Below, one piece after another: positions 21,399-28,143 of a stretch of DNA of 64,000 nucleotides; positions within the stretch are counted from its first letter, which is position 1, and every line of letters starts with the position of its first letter. A program made the position numbers and the translations under genes. Under the pieces are notes generated by a model that worked only from the letters and a program-made list of their open reading frames with translations, made no database searches and was not told where the DNA came from. Source of the stretch: Flavobacterium hiemivividum (GTDB lineage: Bacteria; Bacteroidota; Bacteroidia; Flavobacteriales; Flavobacteriaceae); assembly GCF_004349145.1 (NCBI RefSeq), contig NZ_SMFO01000001.1, forward strand, positions 124,001 through 188,000, given 5' to 3'.

Positions 21399-21950
21399 TT
21401 ATACTTTTTCTACCTGCATAAACCCTAATTCTAACGGCGTCTTTCTTCCGAAAATTTTCACCATTACCTCAAGCTTACGCTTCTCTTCATTAATTTTTTC
21501 AACTGTACCGTTGAAACCATTGAAAGGCCCATCTATAACCTTAATAGTTTCCCCTAAGCTGAAAGGTATAGATCGAGTATCCGCATTTACTGCTAACTCA
21601 TCAACTTTACCTAACATTCTATTAACCTCTGAAAGTCTTAATGGAACAGGCTCCCCACCTTTAGTTTCACCTAAAAATCCTATTACACTTGTAATACCTT
21701 TAATAATATGAGGTATTTCACCGATAAGATTCGCCTCAATCATGACATAACCAGGAAAATAAACTTTATCCTTAACTAATTTTTTACCATCTTTTACAGA
21801 CACTACTTTTTCCGTCGGAACCAAAACTTGAGAAACATAGTCAGTCATCTCTAACCTAGAGATTTCATTTTCTATGTAGGCTTTCACCTTATTCTCTTGC
21901 CCGCTTACCGCTCGAACAACATACCACTTTTTTAGATTATTATCTGTCAT
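21399..21950 (-). CDS. nusG: Transcription termination/antitermination protein NusG
   Basis: Elongation factor that binds RNA polymerase and, in many bacteria, Rho or ribosomal S10. The 183 residues start at the ATG 21948-21950; a GTG one codon upstream is less likely. The NGN domain (KKWYVVRAVSGQENKV, then FPGYVMIEA) is followed by a C-terminal KOW domain (VIDGPFNGFNGTVEKI). It is 8 nt after secE and precedes rplK, the conserved order. Confidence 0.97.
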   Translation of the reverse strand: MTDNNLKKWYVVRAVSGQENKVKAYIENEISRLEMTDYVSQVLVPTEKVVSVKDGKKLVKDKVYFPGYVMIEANLIGEIPHIIKGITSVIGFLGETKGGEPVPLRLSEVNRMLGKVDELAVNADTRSIPFSLGETIKVIDGPFNGFNGTVEKINEEKRKLEVMVKIFGRKTPLELGFMQVEKV

Positions 21951-21958
21951 CACAAAAA

Positions 21959-22156
21959 TTATGCTTTTATCCAGTTAAAAAATCCAGCTAATGCTTTTGC
22001 AAAAAATTCATCTACTCCCCAAGTTGCCAAAGCGAATAATACTGAAAAAATAGCAACAACAATCGTTAGACGTTGCACCTCAGCCCACTCTGGCCAAGTC
22101 ATATTTGACTTTAATTCCTCAAATGATTCCGATATGTAATTAACTATTTTTGCCAT
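21959..22156 (-). CDS. secE: Preprotein translocase subunit SecE
   Basis: A small inner-membrane subunit of the SecYEG channel, 65 residues with a single transmembrane segment (about 28-45), the short single-span form. The conserved amphipathic region SFEELKSNMTWPEW precedes the membrane span. Identity is supported by its position between tRNA-Trp and nusG. Confidence 0.95.
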   Translation of the reverse strand: MAKIVNYISESFEELKSNMTWPEWAEVQRLTIVVAIFSVLFALATWGVDEFFAKALAGFFNWIKA

Positions 22157-22174
22157 TTTGATTTATTTTTTTTG

Positions 22175-22245
22175 CACGGGCGGAGGGATTCGAACCCCCA
22201 TCAACGGTTTTGGAGACCGCTATTCTACCCTTGAACTACGCCCGT
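22175..22245 (-). tRNA. tRNA-Trp (CCA anticodon)
   Basis: The minus strand folds to a cloverleaf with acceptor pairing ACGGGCG/CGCCCGT (22239-22245 with 22176-22182), discriminator G, and a T arm with GGTTCGAAT. The anticodon loop CTCCAAA gives CCA. The 3' CCA is not encoded. It lies between tuf and secE, a common bacterial arrangement. Confidence 0.95.
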
Positions 22246-22249
22246 ATTA

Positions 22250-22289
22250 AAAGCCAGTATTATTTCAGTTAAGAAAATCAACTGGCTTT
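22250..22289 (-). other. Hairpin between tuf and tRNA-Trp
   Basis: AAAGCCAGT (22250-22258) pairs with ACTGGCTTT (22281-22289). A mutually exclusive shorter pairing CAGTT (22266-22270) / AACTG (22280-22284) is also possible. Only four U residues follow, so it may be a weak terminator or a processing signal between the mRNA and the tRNA. Confidence 0.5.
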
Positions 22290-22306
22290 ATATAATTTTT
22301 AGGAAA

Positions 22307-23494
22307 TTATCCTACAATCTCAGTTACTTGACCAGCACCTACTGTTCTACCACCTTCACGGATAGCGAAACGTAAACCAACGCTCATTGCGATTGGGCTT
22401 AATAAAGCTACATTGATAGTTAAGTTGTCTCCTGGCATCACCATCTCTACACCTTCTGGTAAAGTAATAACTCCTGTTACGTCAGTTGTACGTACGTAGA
22501 ACTGTGGACGGTAGTTATTATGGAATGGTGTGTGACGACCACCTTCTTCTTTTTTCAAGATATAAACTTCAGCTTTAAAAGTAGCATGTGGTTTTACTGA
22601 TCCTGGCTTAATGATAACCATTCCTCTTTTAATAGATTCTTTATCAACACCTCTTAACAATAAACCTACGTTATCTCCTGCTTCACCTCTATCAAGGATT
22701 TTACGGAACATCTCAACTCCTGTAATAGTAGAAGTTAATTTTTCAGCTCCCATACCAATGATTTCAACAGCATCTCCTGTATTAGCAATACCTGTTTCGA
22801 TACGACCTGTAGCAACAGTTCCACGACCAGTAATTGTAAACACATCCTCAACTGGCATTAAGAAAGGCTTTTCAGTATCTCTAACTGGCTCTTCGATCCA
22901 CTCATCAACAGCAGCCATCAATTCAAGAATTTTAGGTACCCAAGCAGCATCATTATTCAATCCACCTAAAGCAGATCCTTGAATAACTGGACAGTTGTCT
23001 CCATCATATTCGTAGAAAGATAATAAATCTCTAATTTCCATTTCAACTAGCTCTAAAAGCTCAGCATCATCAACCATATCCACTTTATTCATGAATACAA
23101 CCATTCTAGGAATTCCTACCTGACGTCCTAAAAGGATATGCTCACGTGTTTGTGGCATAGGTCCATCTGTTGCAGCAACTACAAGGATAGCACCATCCAT
23201 TTGAGCAGCACCTGTAACCATGTTCTTTACGTAATCCGCGTGACCTGGACAGTCAACGTGAGCGTAATGACGATTAGCAGTTTCATACTCTACGTGTGAT
23301 GTATTAATTGTAATACCTCTTTCTTTTTCTTCAGGAGCATTATCAATTTGATCAAATGATTTTGCTTGACAGTAACCAGCATCAGATAACACTTTAGTTA
23401 TTGCAGCAGTTAATGTAGTTTTTCCGTGATCTACGTGTCCGATCGTACCTATATTTAAGTGTGGTTTCGAACGGTTAAAGGTTTCTTTTGCCAT
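22307..23494 (-). CDS. tuf: Elongation factor Tu
   Basis: EF-Tu brings aminoacyl-tRNA to the ribosome. It has 395 residues with the G1 motif GHVDHGKTT (19-27), G3 [12 protein letters not shown]4 NKVD and the domain 2/3 signatures, ending AGQVTEIVG. It is preceded by three tRNA genes in the same direction, so it probably shares their strong promoter. Confidence 0.99.
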   Translation of the reverse strand: MAKETFNRSKPHLNIGTIGHVDHGKTTLTAAITKVLSDAGYCQAKSFDQIDNAPEEKERGITINTSHVEYETANRHYAHVDCPGHADYVKNMVTGAAQMDGAILVVAATDGPMPQTREHILLGRQVGIPRMVVFMNKVDMVDDAELLELVEMEIRDLLSFYEYDGDNCPVIQGSALGGLNNDAAWVPKILELMAAVDEWIEEPVRDTEKPFLMPVEDVFTITGRGTVATGRIETGIANTGDAVEIIGMGAEKLTSTITGVEMFRKILDRGEAGDNVGLLLRGVDKESIKRGMVIIKPGSVKPHATFKAEVYILKKEEGGRHTPFHNNYRPQFYVRTTDVTGVITLPEGVEMVMPGDNLTINVALLSPIAMSVGLRFAIREGGRTVGAGQVTEIVG

Positions 23495-23548
23495 TTTACT
23501 TCGTTTTTAATCTTTATTAATATATTAGTGTTCAAAATATTCTAATTG

Positions 23549-23620
23549 AGCCAATGTCGGGAATTGAACCCGAGACCTCTTCCTTACCAAGGAAGCACTC
23601 TACCCCTGAGCTACACCGGC
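23549..23620 (-). tRNA. tRNA-Thr (GGU anticodon)
   Basis: The cloverleaf has acceptor GCCGGTG/CATTGGC (with two G-U pairs) and the anticodon stem CTTCC/GGAAG enclosing loop TTGGTAA, giving anticodon GGT. The T arm has GGTTCAATTCC. The 3' CCA is not encoded. It lies 54 nt before tuf. Confidence 0.95.
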
Positions 23621-23655
23621 AGAGCTTTAATCTTTAGATTTTCAAATCTAAATTG

Positions 23656-23736
23656 TGGGGAGAGCAGGATTCGAACCTGCGAAGTTTACACAGCAGATTT
23701 ACAGTCTGCCCTCGTTGGCCGCTTGAGTATCTCCCC
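23656..23736 (-). tRNA. tRNA-Tyr (GUA anticodon)
   Basis: An 81-nt class II tRNA with a long variable arm. The acceptor is GGGGAGA/TCTCCCC with discriminator A. The anticodon stem GCAGA/TCTGC encloses CTGTAAA, giving GTA. It lies between the two Thr tRNAs. Confidence 0.95.
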
Positions 23737-23779
23737 TCTTTCTTTATTTACAACATTTCAAAACCTCAGTTTTATTTTG

Positions 23780-23853
23780 AGCCGGCGGAGGGACTCGAAC
23801 CCACGACCTGCTGATTACAAATCAGCTGCTCTAGCCAACTGAGCTACGCTGGC
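23780..23853 (-). tRNA. tRNA-Thr (UGU anticodon)
   Basis: The anticodon stem GCTGA/TCAGC encloses TTTGTAA, giving TGT. The acceptor GCCAGCG/CGCCGGC has an A4-C69 mismatch, and the T stem GTGGG/CCCTC has a U50-U64 mismatch. The rest folds well. It is the first gene of the tRNA-tuf operon. Confidence 0.92.
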
Positions 23854-23868
23854 AAAATCAATAAAAAA

Positions 23869-23890
23869 AGTCCGCTATTTCTAACGGACT
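23869..23890 (-). terminator. Terminator after raiA
   Basis: AGTCCG (23869-23874) pairs with CGGACT (23885-23890), extended by TA/TA inside. On the minus strand it is followed by seven U residues. It separates xerC-raiA from the tRNA operon and overlaps the expected start point of the tRNA promoter. Confidence 0.85.
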
Positions 23891-23891
23891 G

Positions 23892-23921
23892 CAAATGTAT
23901 AGATTTTATCTCTCAATCAAA
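23892..23921 (-). promoter_or_regulatory. Strong promoter of the tRNA-Thr-Tyr-Thr-tuf operon
   Basis: On the minus strand TTTG (23921-23918), 18 nt, then TACATTTG (23899-23892) match both Bacteroidota promoter elements (-33 TTG/TTTG and -7 TAnnTTTG). The predicted start, about 5 nt after the -7 box, falls inside the raiA terminator hairpin. New transcripts would therefore lack most of its 5' arm and escape termination. Confidence 0.75.
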
Positions 23922-23944
23922 ACATTTTTTTAAAAAAATTTAGA

Positions 23945-24247
23945 TTAAATATGCGTTCTTATCTTTTCTTTCCTTTTTAACAACAATCTCTCTAATGAAT
24001 CGGCCGATAATTCGATCGCTTCTTCAAAAGTCTTGCACTGTTTTTTAACCATAAAATCATCCCCTGGGACATTCATCTTTACCTCTGCGATCTTGTTTTC
24101 CTTGTCACTCGTATTTTCAACTTTTAAATAGACATCGGCAGAAACCACTTTATCGTAATACTTCTCTAACTTATCCATTCTCTCTTGAACATAACCTACT
24201 AATTTTCCGTCAACAGTAAAGTTAACCGCATGAACATTTACCTTCAT
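23945..24247 (-). CDS. raiA: Ribosome hibernation/translation inhibitor, short HPF/RaiA family
   Basis: A 100-residue protein that binds the small subunit and stabilises idle ribosomes. It begins MKVNVHAVNFTVDGKL, typical of the family's beta-alpha start, and ends in a basic tail LLLKRKEKIRTHI. Its length fits the short form without a dimerisation tail. The ATG at 24247 is preferred over a TTG two codons earlier. It follows xerC by 34 nt and ends before a terminator. Confidence 0.92.
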   Translation of the reverse strand: MKVNVHAVNFTVDGKLVGYVQERMDKLEKYYDKVVSADVYLKVENTSDKENKIAEVKMNVPGDDFMVKKQCKTFEEAIELSADSLERLLLKRKEKIRTHI

Positions 24248-24281
24248 AATCAATTTTTTTTATAGTTAAACATTTATCGAA

Positions 24282-25178
24282 TTATTCCTTATTCCTTGGA
24301 TGTGCTTCGTCATAAATTTTTTTCAACTCTAACAAGCTACTGTGTGTATAAATTTGTGTCGAAGCCAAGCTAGAATGTCCTAATAATTCTTTTACTGAAT
24401 TTAAATCGGCTCCGTTATTTAATAAATGAGTCGCAAACGTATGACGTAAAATATGCGGACTTTTTTTTACTTTTTCAGAGACAGTACTAAAGTAAGTATT
24501 TATTAACCGATACACAAAAGATTCATTTAATTTTAACCCTTTTTTTGATATAAAAAAATATTCTAAATCCGCAACACTATCAATATGAGACCGCTCCTTA
24601 CTATATAGAGAAAACTGCTTAATCAAAACAGGCAATACAGGAACAATTCTCTCCTTATTTCTTTTCCCAACAACCTTAATTGTACTATTAGAAAGACTAA
24701 CATCACTAACTTTCAAATGAATCAGCTCCGTTCTCCGAATTCCAGTTGTATAAAATAAATCAATTATTAATTTATTTCTTATCTCTTCAAAACCAACAGG
24801 ATTTTCTAAATCACGTAATACTTCAGCCACCTCTTTCTCCGAAAACGGAATTTGAAGCACCTTAGCCGTTTTTAACGCCTTATGCTTCAATAGCGGATTG
24901 ACCTGTATCTGTTTTATTTTCAATAAAAACTTAAAAAGAGCTTTTAAGGAAGCAATCTTTCTATTAACCGAAACATTCGACATTCCACCATCTACAAGCG
25001 AGACAATCCAACTTCTAATCTGGCTGTAGTTGACCTCCTCTATATTTTCTTGATCGAAATAAGTTTTAATGAAGGACTGGAAGTTTATTATATCATTCAA
25101 ATAAGCGTTTACAGTATGTGGAGAATATTTTTTCTCCTTTTGTAAATAATCCCGAAACGCATCTATATTGGTCACCAT
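24282..25178 (-). CDS. xerC: Tyrosine recombinase, XerC-like
   Basis: A site-specific tyrosine recombinase of the size used to resolve chromosome dimers at dif, 298 residues. The N-terminal SAM-like core-binding domain (about 4-90) is followed by the catalytic domain with R148 (GIRRTELIHL), H242-x-x-R245 (HILRHTFATH), H268 (LLGHSSL) and the nucleophile Y277 (QIYTHSS). The reading frame is open to a TTG at 25205, but the rpsU terminator hairpin and its U tract lie at 25186-25231, so the ATG at 25176-25178 is chosen. Its place between rpsU and raiA argues for a housekeeping Xer rather than a mobile-element integrase. Whether it is the XerC or XerD partner cannot be settled here. Confidence 0.88.
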   Translation of the reverse strand: MVTNIDAFRDYLQKEKKYSPHTVNAYLNDIINFQSFIKTYFDQENIEEVNYSQIRSWIVSLVDGGMSNVSVNRKIASLKALFKFLLKIKQIQVNPLLKHKALKTAKVLQIPFSEKEVAEVLRDLENPVGFEEIRNKLIIDLFYTTGIRRTELIHLKVSDVSLSNSTIKVVGKRNKERIVPVLPVLIKQFSLYSKERSHIDSVADLEYFFISKKGLKLNESFVYRLINTYFSTVSEKVKKSPHILRHTFATHLLNNGADLNSVKELLGHSSLASTQIYTHSSLLELKKIYDEAHPRNKE

Positions 25179-25192
25179 ATAAAATAAAAAAA

Positions 25193-25231
25193 CCGTTAGC
25201 ATCAAAGTTAAAAAACTTTAATGACTAACGG
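25193..25231 (-). terminator. Terminator after rpsU
   Basis: CCGTTAG (25193-25199) pairs with CTAACGG (25225-25231), with an inner AAAGTT/AACTTT stem, followed on the minus strand by seven U residues. It overlaps the longest possible xerC frame and supports the later xerC start. Confidence 0.85.
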
Positions 25232-25255
25232 CATTTATTGTAAAAAAGAAACTAC

Positions 25256-25450
25256 TTAGTTTTCTAAGTTGTCTTTCATGTTTTGAATGTAAGCTGCTTT
25301 CTGAACTTTAATTCTATTTTTTACAGAAGGCTTAATAAAAGCAGTACGTGCACGTAACTGACGAACAGTTCCTGTTTTATCAAATTTTCTTTTATAGCGC
25401 TTTAGTGCTCTATCGATATTTTCTCCGTCTTTAATTGGTATAATTAACAT
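25256..25450 (-). CDS. rpsU: Ribosomal protein S21
   Basis: A small basic 30S protein of 64 residues. The family pattern is clear: MLIIPIKDGENIDRALKRYK, then a basic middle region. In Bacteroidota S21 sits near the anti-Shine-Dalgarno end of 16S rRNA, which fits the scarcity of Shine-Dalgarno sites here (family knowledge). It has its own -7 box and terminator, so it is a single-gene unit upstream of xerC. Confidence 0.96.
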   Translation of the reverse strand: MLIIPIKDGENIDRALKRYKRKFDKTGTVRQLRARTAFIKPSVKNRIKVQKAAYIQNMKDNLEN

Positions 25451-25479
25451 AATTTTGACACCCCCTTTCGTTAAGTGTG

Positions 25480-25487
25480 CAAAAGTA
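25480..25487 (-). promoter_or_regulatory. Putative rpsU promoter, -7 TACTTTTG
   Basis: The minus strand reads TACTTTTG, an exact TAnnTTTG match, 29 nt before the rpsU ATG. The -33 region is not clear. Confidence 0.55.
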
Positions 25488-25581
25488 GTTATTATTTTGA
25501 CTTATCGGTCATCAATCACCAATTTATTTTTGGTGTGCTGGCAAAAACACAATTTAACTCCCAAACAACTCCTCATTTGCC

Positions 25582-25654
25582 GTCAGGCTATCCGCTTCAA
25601 TCTTTTATTCCGCAAGGCTTTACAAAAGGATTTTCGCTACTATCCTTCACAGGT
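25582..25654 (-). repeat. Structured intergenic element, copy B (upstream of rpsU)
   Basis: Read on the minus strand, this 73-nt element has the pattern GAT-G-AGC-GA-ATCCT, then a hairpin-like middle with a GCCTTGCGG tip, then AGATT-AAG-GGA-AGC-GAC. The same pattern in the same order occurs at 53489-53559. It ends 131 nt before the rpsU start codon. It could be an extragenic palindromic repeat or a structured RNA such as the flavobacterial Flavo-1 type; the latter needs a covariance search. Confidence 0.6.
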
Positions 25655-25659
25655 AAAAA

Positions 25660-25687
25660 AAAGAGCCAATAACTAAATTGACTCTTT
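25660..25687 (-). terminator. Terminator after the acyl-CoA dehydrogenase gene
   Basis: AAAGAG (25660-25665) pairs with CTCTTT (25682-25687), extended by CAAT/ATTG inside. The minus strand continues with about eight U residues. Confidence 0.8.
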
Positions 25688-25707
25688 CACTATTCAAAAT
25701 GCAATAT

Positions 25708-26877
25708 TTAATTCACTGCAGGCTTATAATTTTGTTTGTCAATTATCATTTTTGACAAAATCTCTTTAAGAATTTCTGAAGTTCCTCCACCTATAGGCCC
25801 CAAACGACTGTCTCTTAATAAACGAGCTAAAGGATATTCTTCCATATAACCATAACCTCCTAGCATTTGCAAACAACTGTAAATGGTTTCATCAGCAACT
25901 TTTGTAGATTTCAATTTAGCCATAGTCGCTTCCTTAACTACATATTCTCCTTTGTCTAATCGTGCTACGGCAGCATAATTAAATATTTTGCAATGCTCCA
26001 CATCCGTTGCATGCTCTACTATTGTATGTCTTAATGCCTGAAATTTATCTATGGTTTTCCCAAAAGCCTCGCGTTGCGACATGTAATCTATCGTATATTC
26101 AAGTGCATACTCTGCTCTTGCATGTCCATTTATAGCCATGATCATACGTTCTAAAGCAAAATGCTGCATGATATAAGGAAAACCTTTCCCTTCTTCTCCC
26201 ATCAAATTCTCTACAGGAATTTCGACATTATCAAATGCAATTTCCGCCGTATCTGAAGCTCTCCAACCTAGTTTATCTAGTTTCACTGCAGAAACTCCTT
26301 TCAAGTTGCTATCCATCAAAAATATGCTTATTCCTTTATTCCCTAGTTCCGGACTAGTTTTGGCAGCGACAATATAATAATCACCGTAAACACCGTTTGT
26401 AATGAATGTTTTAGAACCATTGATAATGTATTTATCACCCTGCTTTACTGCAGTAGTGCGCATTCCTGCTACATCACTTCCACCGAAAGGTTCTGTGATG
26501 CACAAAGCCCCGATTTTTTCACCGGCGATACTTGGAACTAAATAATCTTGCTTAATTCTTTCGTCACCTTCTGCATTTAAATGTGTCATTGCTAAATAAG
26601 AATGTGCCCACATAGCAGCTGCAAATCCAGATGATTTAATTTTTTGAAGTTCTTCTAAAAAGATAACGGTGTAAAATAAATCTAAATTTAGCCCACCATA
26701 AGCCTCCGGATAATTGATTCCGAAAAAGCCCATTTCCCCGAACTTTTTCCATATAAAGCGTTCTATTGTGCCGGTTTTCTCCCATTTTTCAATGTGAGGC
26801 ACTACTTCTTTTTGTAAAAAATCTTTTAAACTTTTTCTAAATAATTGATGTTCTTCTGTGAAATAAATTGATTCCAT
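25708..26877 (-). CDS. Acyl-CoA dehydrogenase
   Basis: An FAD-dependent enzyme that oxidises an acyl-CoA at the alpha-beta bond, 389 residues. The N-terminal helical domain, middle beta domain (ITEPFGGSDVAGMRTTAVKQGD, then the GSKTFITNG FAD-contact motif) and C-terminal helical domain (QMLGGYGYMEEYPLARLLRDSR) are all present. The catalytic base region near GGGTSEI is typical. The exact chain length or branched substrate cannot be read from the sequence. It stands alone: no beta-oxidation partner is next to it, and a terminator follows. Confidence 0.93.
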   Translation of the reverse strand: MESIYFTEEHQLFRKSLKDFLQKEVVPHIEKWEKTGTIERFIWKKFGEMGFFGINYPEAYGGLNLDLFYTVIFLEELQKIKSSGFAAAMWAHSYLAMTHLNAEGDERIKQDYLVPSIAGEKIGALCITEPFGGSDVAGMRTTAVKQGDKYIINGSKTFITNGVYGDYYIVAAKTSPELGNKGISIFLMDSNLKGVSAVKLDKLGWRASDTAEIAFDNVEIPVENLMGEEGKGFPYIMQHFALERMIMAINGHARAEYALEYTIDYMSQREAFGKTIDKFQALRHTIVEHATDVEHCKIFNYAAVARLDKGEYVVKEATMAKLKSTKVADETIYSCLQMLGGYGYMEEYPLARLLRDSRLGPIGGGTSEILKEILSKMIIDKQNYKPAVN

Positions 26878-27060
26878 ATAACTAATATTTTTTTAACAAA
26901 TTGGATTGATTAAAACAGAAAGCATAGCCTTCCTTTCTATTTTACATTAAGATTTCTTTGAGTTACATAATTGAGCGACAGTTAAAAGAAAAAGAAACGG
27001 ACCGCAAAACGATTATTTTGCAGCAAATTAAAAAATTCGAAACTACTTAATTATAAACTT

Positions 27061-27945
27061 CTAATTAAAGTCCAAATATAATGCAATTATTCTTGCCTTT
27101 TCAACAGGAAAGCCCTTAATATTTGTTAAATCCTCAACATTTTTAATATCACCATTCATGCTTCTATAGATCACAATTTCTTTGGCTAGCGCATATTTAA
27201 AATAAGAGAATTGAGAAATCTCCTTTAATGACGCATTATTGATGTCAATTTTTTTAATATTAGGCAAAGTATAAACTTTGAAATGCGAATTAAGACCCGC
27301 AATCACCTCTGGAGACAAGCCCCAAACATCATTCATCTGTTCCATAGAAACAAATCCACCAAGGGTTTCTTTTAGTTTCAAAATCCGTAGCGAAATTACA
27401 TCTCCTATTCCATAAATCTTAATCAGATCTTCTTGGGTCGCAAGATTAATATCCTTTAAAACAATCTTTTCTTTTTTGGCGAAAGCCTTATTTTCATATT
27501 TAACATAGCCTTTTTTCTCTGCCTTATTTTTCACCCAATCTGGAAATTTAAAATAAGGTGATATCGCATTTAGCAAAGAATCAGAAATTTGGGTAACAGC
27601 TTGAAATTCCTTTGGAGAATTTACATATTTATCTTCTTTTCTATAATCCAGTAGCCGATCAATTTCCTGAACAGACAAACCTAGTTTATACCCTTTGTAA
27701 TCTGTGATAAAATTAGGATTGAAAGGATATATTTTTGCAATGTATTTTGGATTTGATGCCTTTAGAGAATCAATTTTAGACTGCATCGCTAACCATTCCT
27801 TTTTGGCTAACGAATCTTCGTTTGTTGGATTATTAAAGTCAATAAAGTAATATCCTAATTGCAGAATAACTATAACAAATAATAAAGCAAAAATCCCTTT
27901 TCGCTGATCACTAGTGAACACAAAAAGGGATTTTAGCTTATTCAT
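27061..27945 (-). CDS. Helix-hairpin-helix (ComEA-like) membrane-anchored protein
   Basis: A 294-residue protein with one N-terminal transmembrane segment (about 17-33) and three ComEA-like helix-hairpin-helix repeats: FNPNFITDYKGYKLGL-type residues near 75-115, INLATQEDLIKIYGIGDVIS near 165-190, and IDINNASLKEISQF near 235-290. Such domains bind DNA without sequence specificity in competence proteins. In this bacterial group they are often single genes of unknown role. It begins 12 nt after the 54-residue gene and is probably in the transporter operon. Confidence 0.8.
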   Translation of the reverse strand: MNKLKSLFVFTSDQRKGIFALLFVIVILQLGYYFIDFNNPTNEDSLAKKEWLAMQSKIDSLKASNPKYIAKIYPFNPNFITDYKGYKLGLSVQEIDRLLDYRKEDKYVNSPKEFQAVTQISDSLLNAISPYFKFPDWVKNKAEKKGYVKYENKAFAKKEKIVLKDINLATQEDLIKIYGIGDVISLRILKLKETLGGFVSMEQMNDVWGLSPEVIAGLNSHFKVYTLPNIKKIDINNASLKEISQFSYFKYALAKEIVIYRSMNGDIKNVEDLTNIKGFPVEKARIIALYLDFN

Positions 27946-27957
27946 ATCTAAAGAAAT

Positions 27958-28122
27958 TTATTTAATTTCAGAGTCTTGCCTAACGTTTTCATCATCATTT
28001 TCAGTAAATGAATCAGGTTCCTGTTTTGGCGGAATCGTTAACACTTTATAGAAAAAATAAATTGCAAAACCAGTTACAATTCCTTGTGTCAAAACCATTG
28101 TTATTATCGCTTCTGTATTCAT
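27958..28122 (-). CDS. 54-residue membrane protein, MetS-like small subunit of an NSS transporter
   Basis: A short gene read by eye on the minus strand: ATG at 28120-28122, stop TAA at 27958-27960, giving MNTEAIITMVLTQGIVTGFA, then a membrane span and a Pro/acidic soluble tail ending DSEIK. The single transmembrane segment covers about residues 6-27. It starts 21 nt after the NSS symporter stop. In Corynebacterium the small protein MetS partners the NSS transporter MetP, and the N-terminus (TEAIITMV) is similar in style. Co-location and membrane topology support the same role; sequence identity is not proven. Confidence 0.7.
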   Translation of the reverse strand: MNTEAIITMVLTQGIVTGFAIYFFYKVLTIPPKQEPDSFTENDDENVRQDSEIK

Positions 28123-28143
28123 TTCAATTGTGATTTAAAGTTA

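Noticed and set aside
23546..23842. 98-codon plus-strand frame across three tRNA genes
   Set aside because: It is the reverse complement of tRNA genes, a well known source of spurious translated frames.
24282..25178. Possible mobile-element integrase
   Set aside because: It lies in a conserved housekeeping order (rpsU, xerC, raiA, tRNAs) with no attachment site duplication or cargo genes, so a chromosomal Xer recombinase is more likely.
25455..25676. Two overlapping plus-strand frames of 65-73 codons between rpsU and the acyl-CoA dehydrogenase gene
   Set aside because: They coincide with the rpsU promoter, the repeat element copy B and a terminator, all on the other strand.
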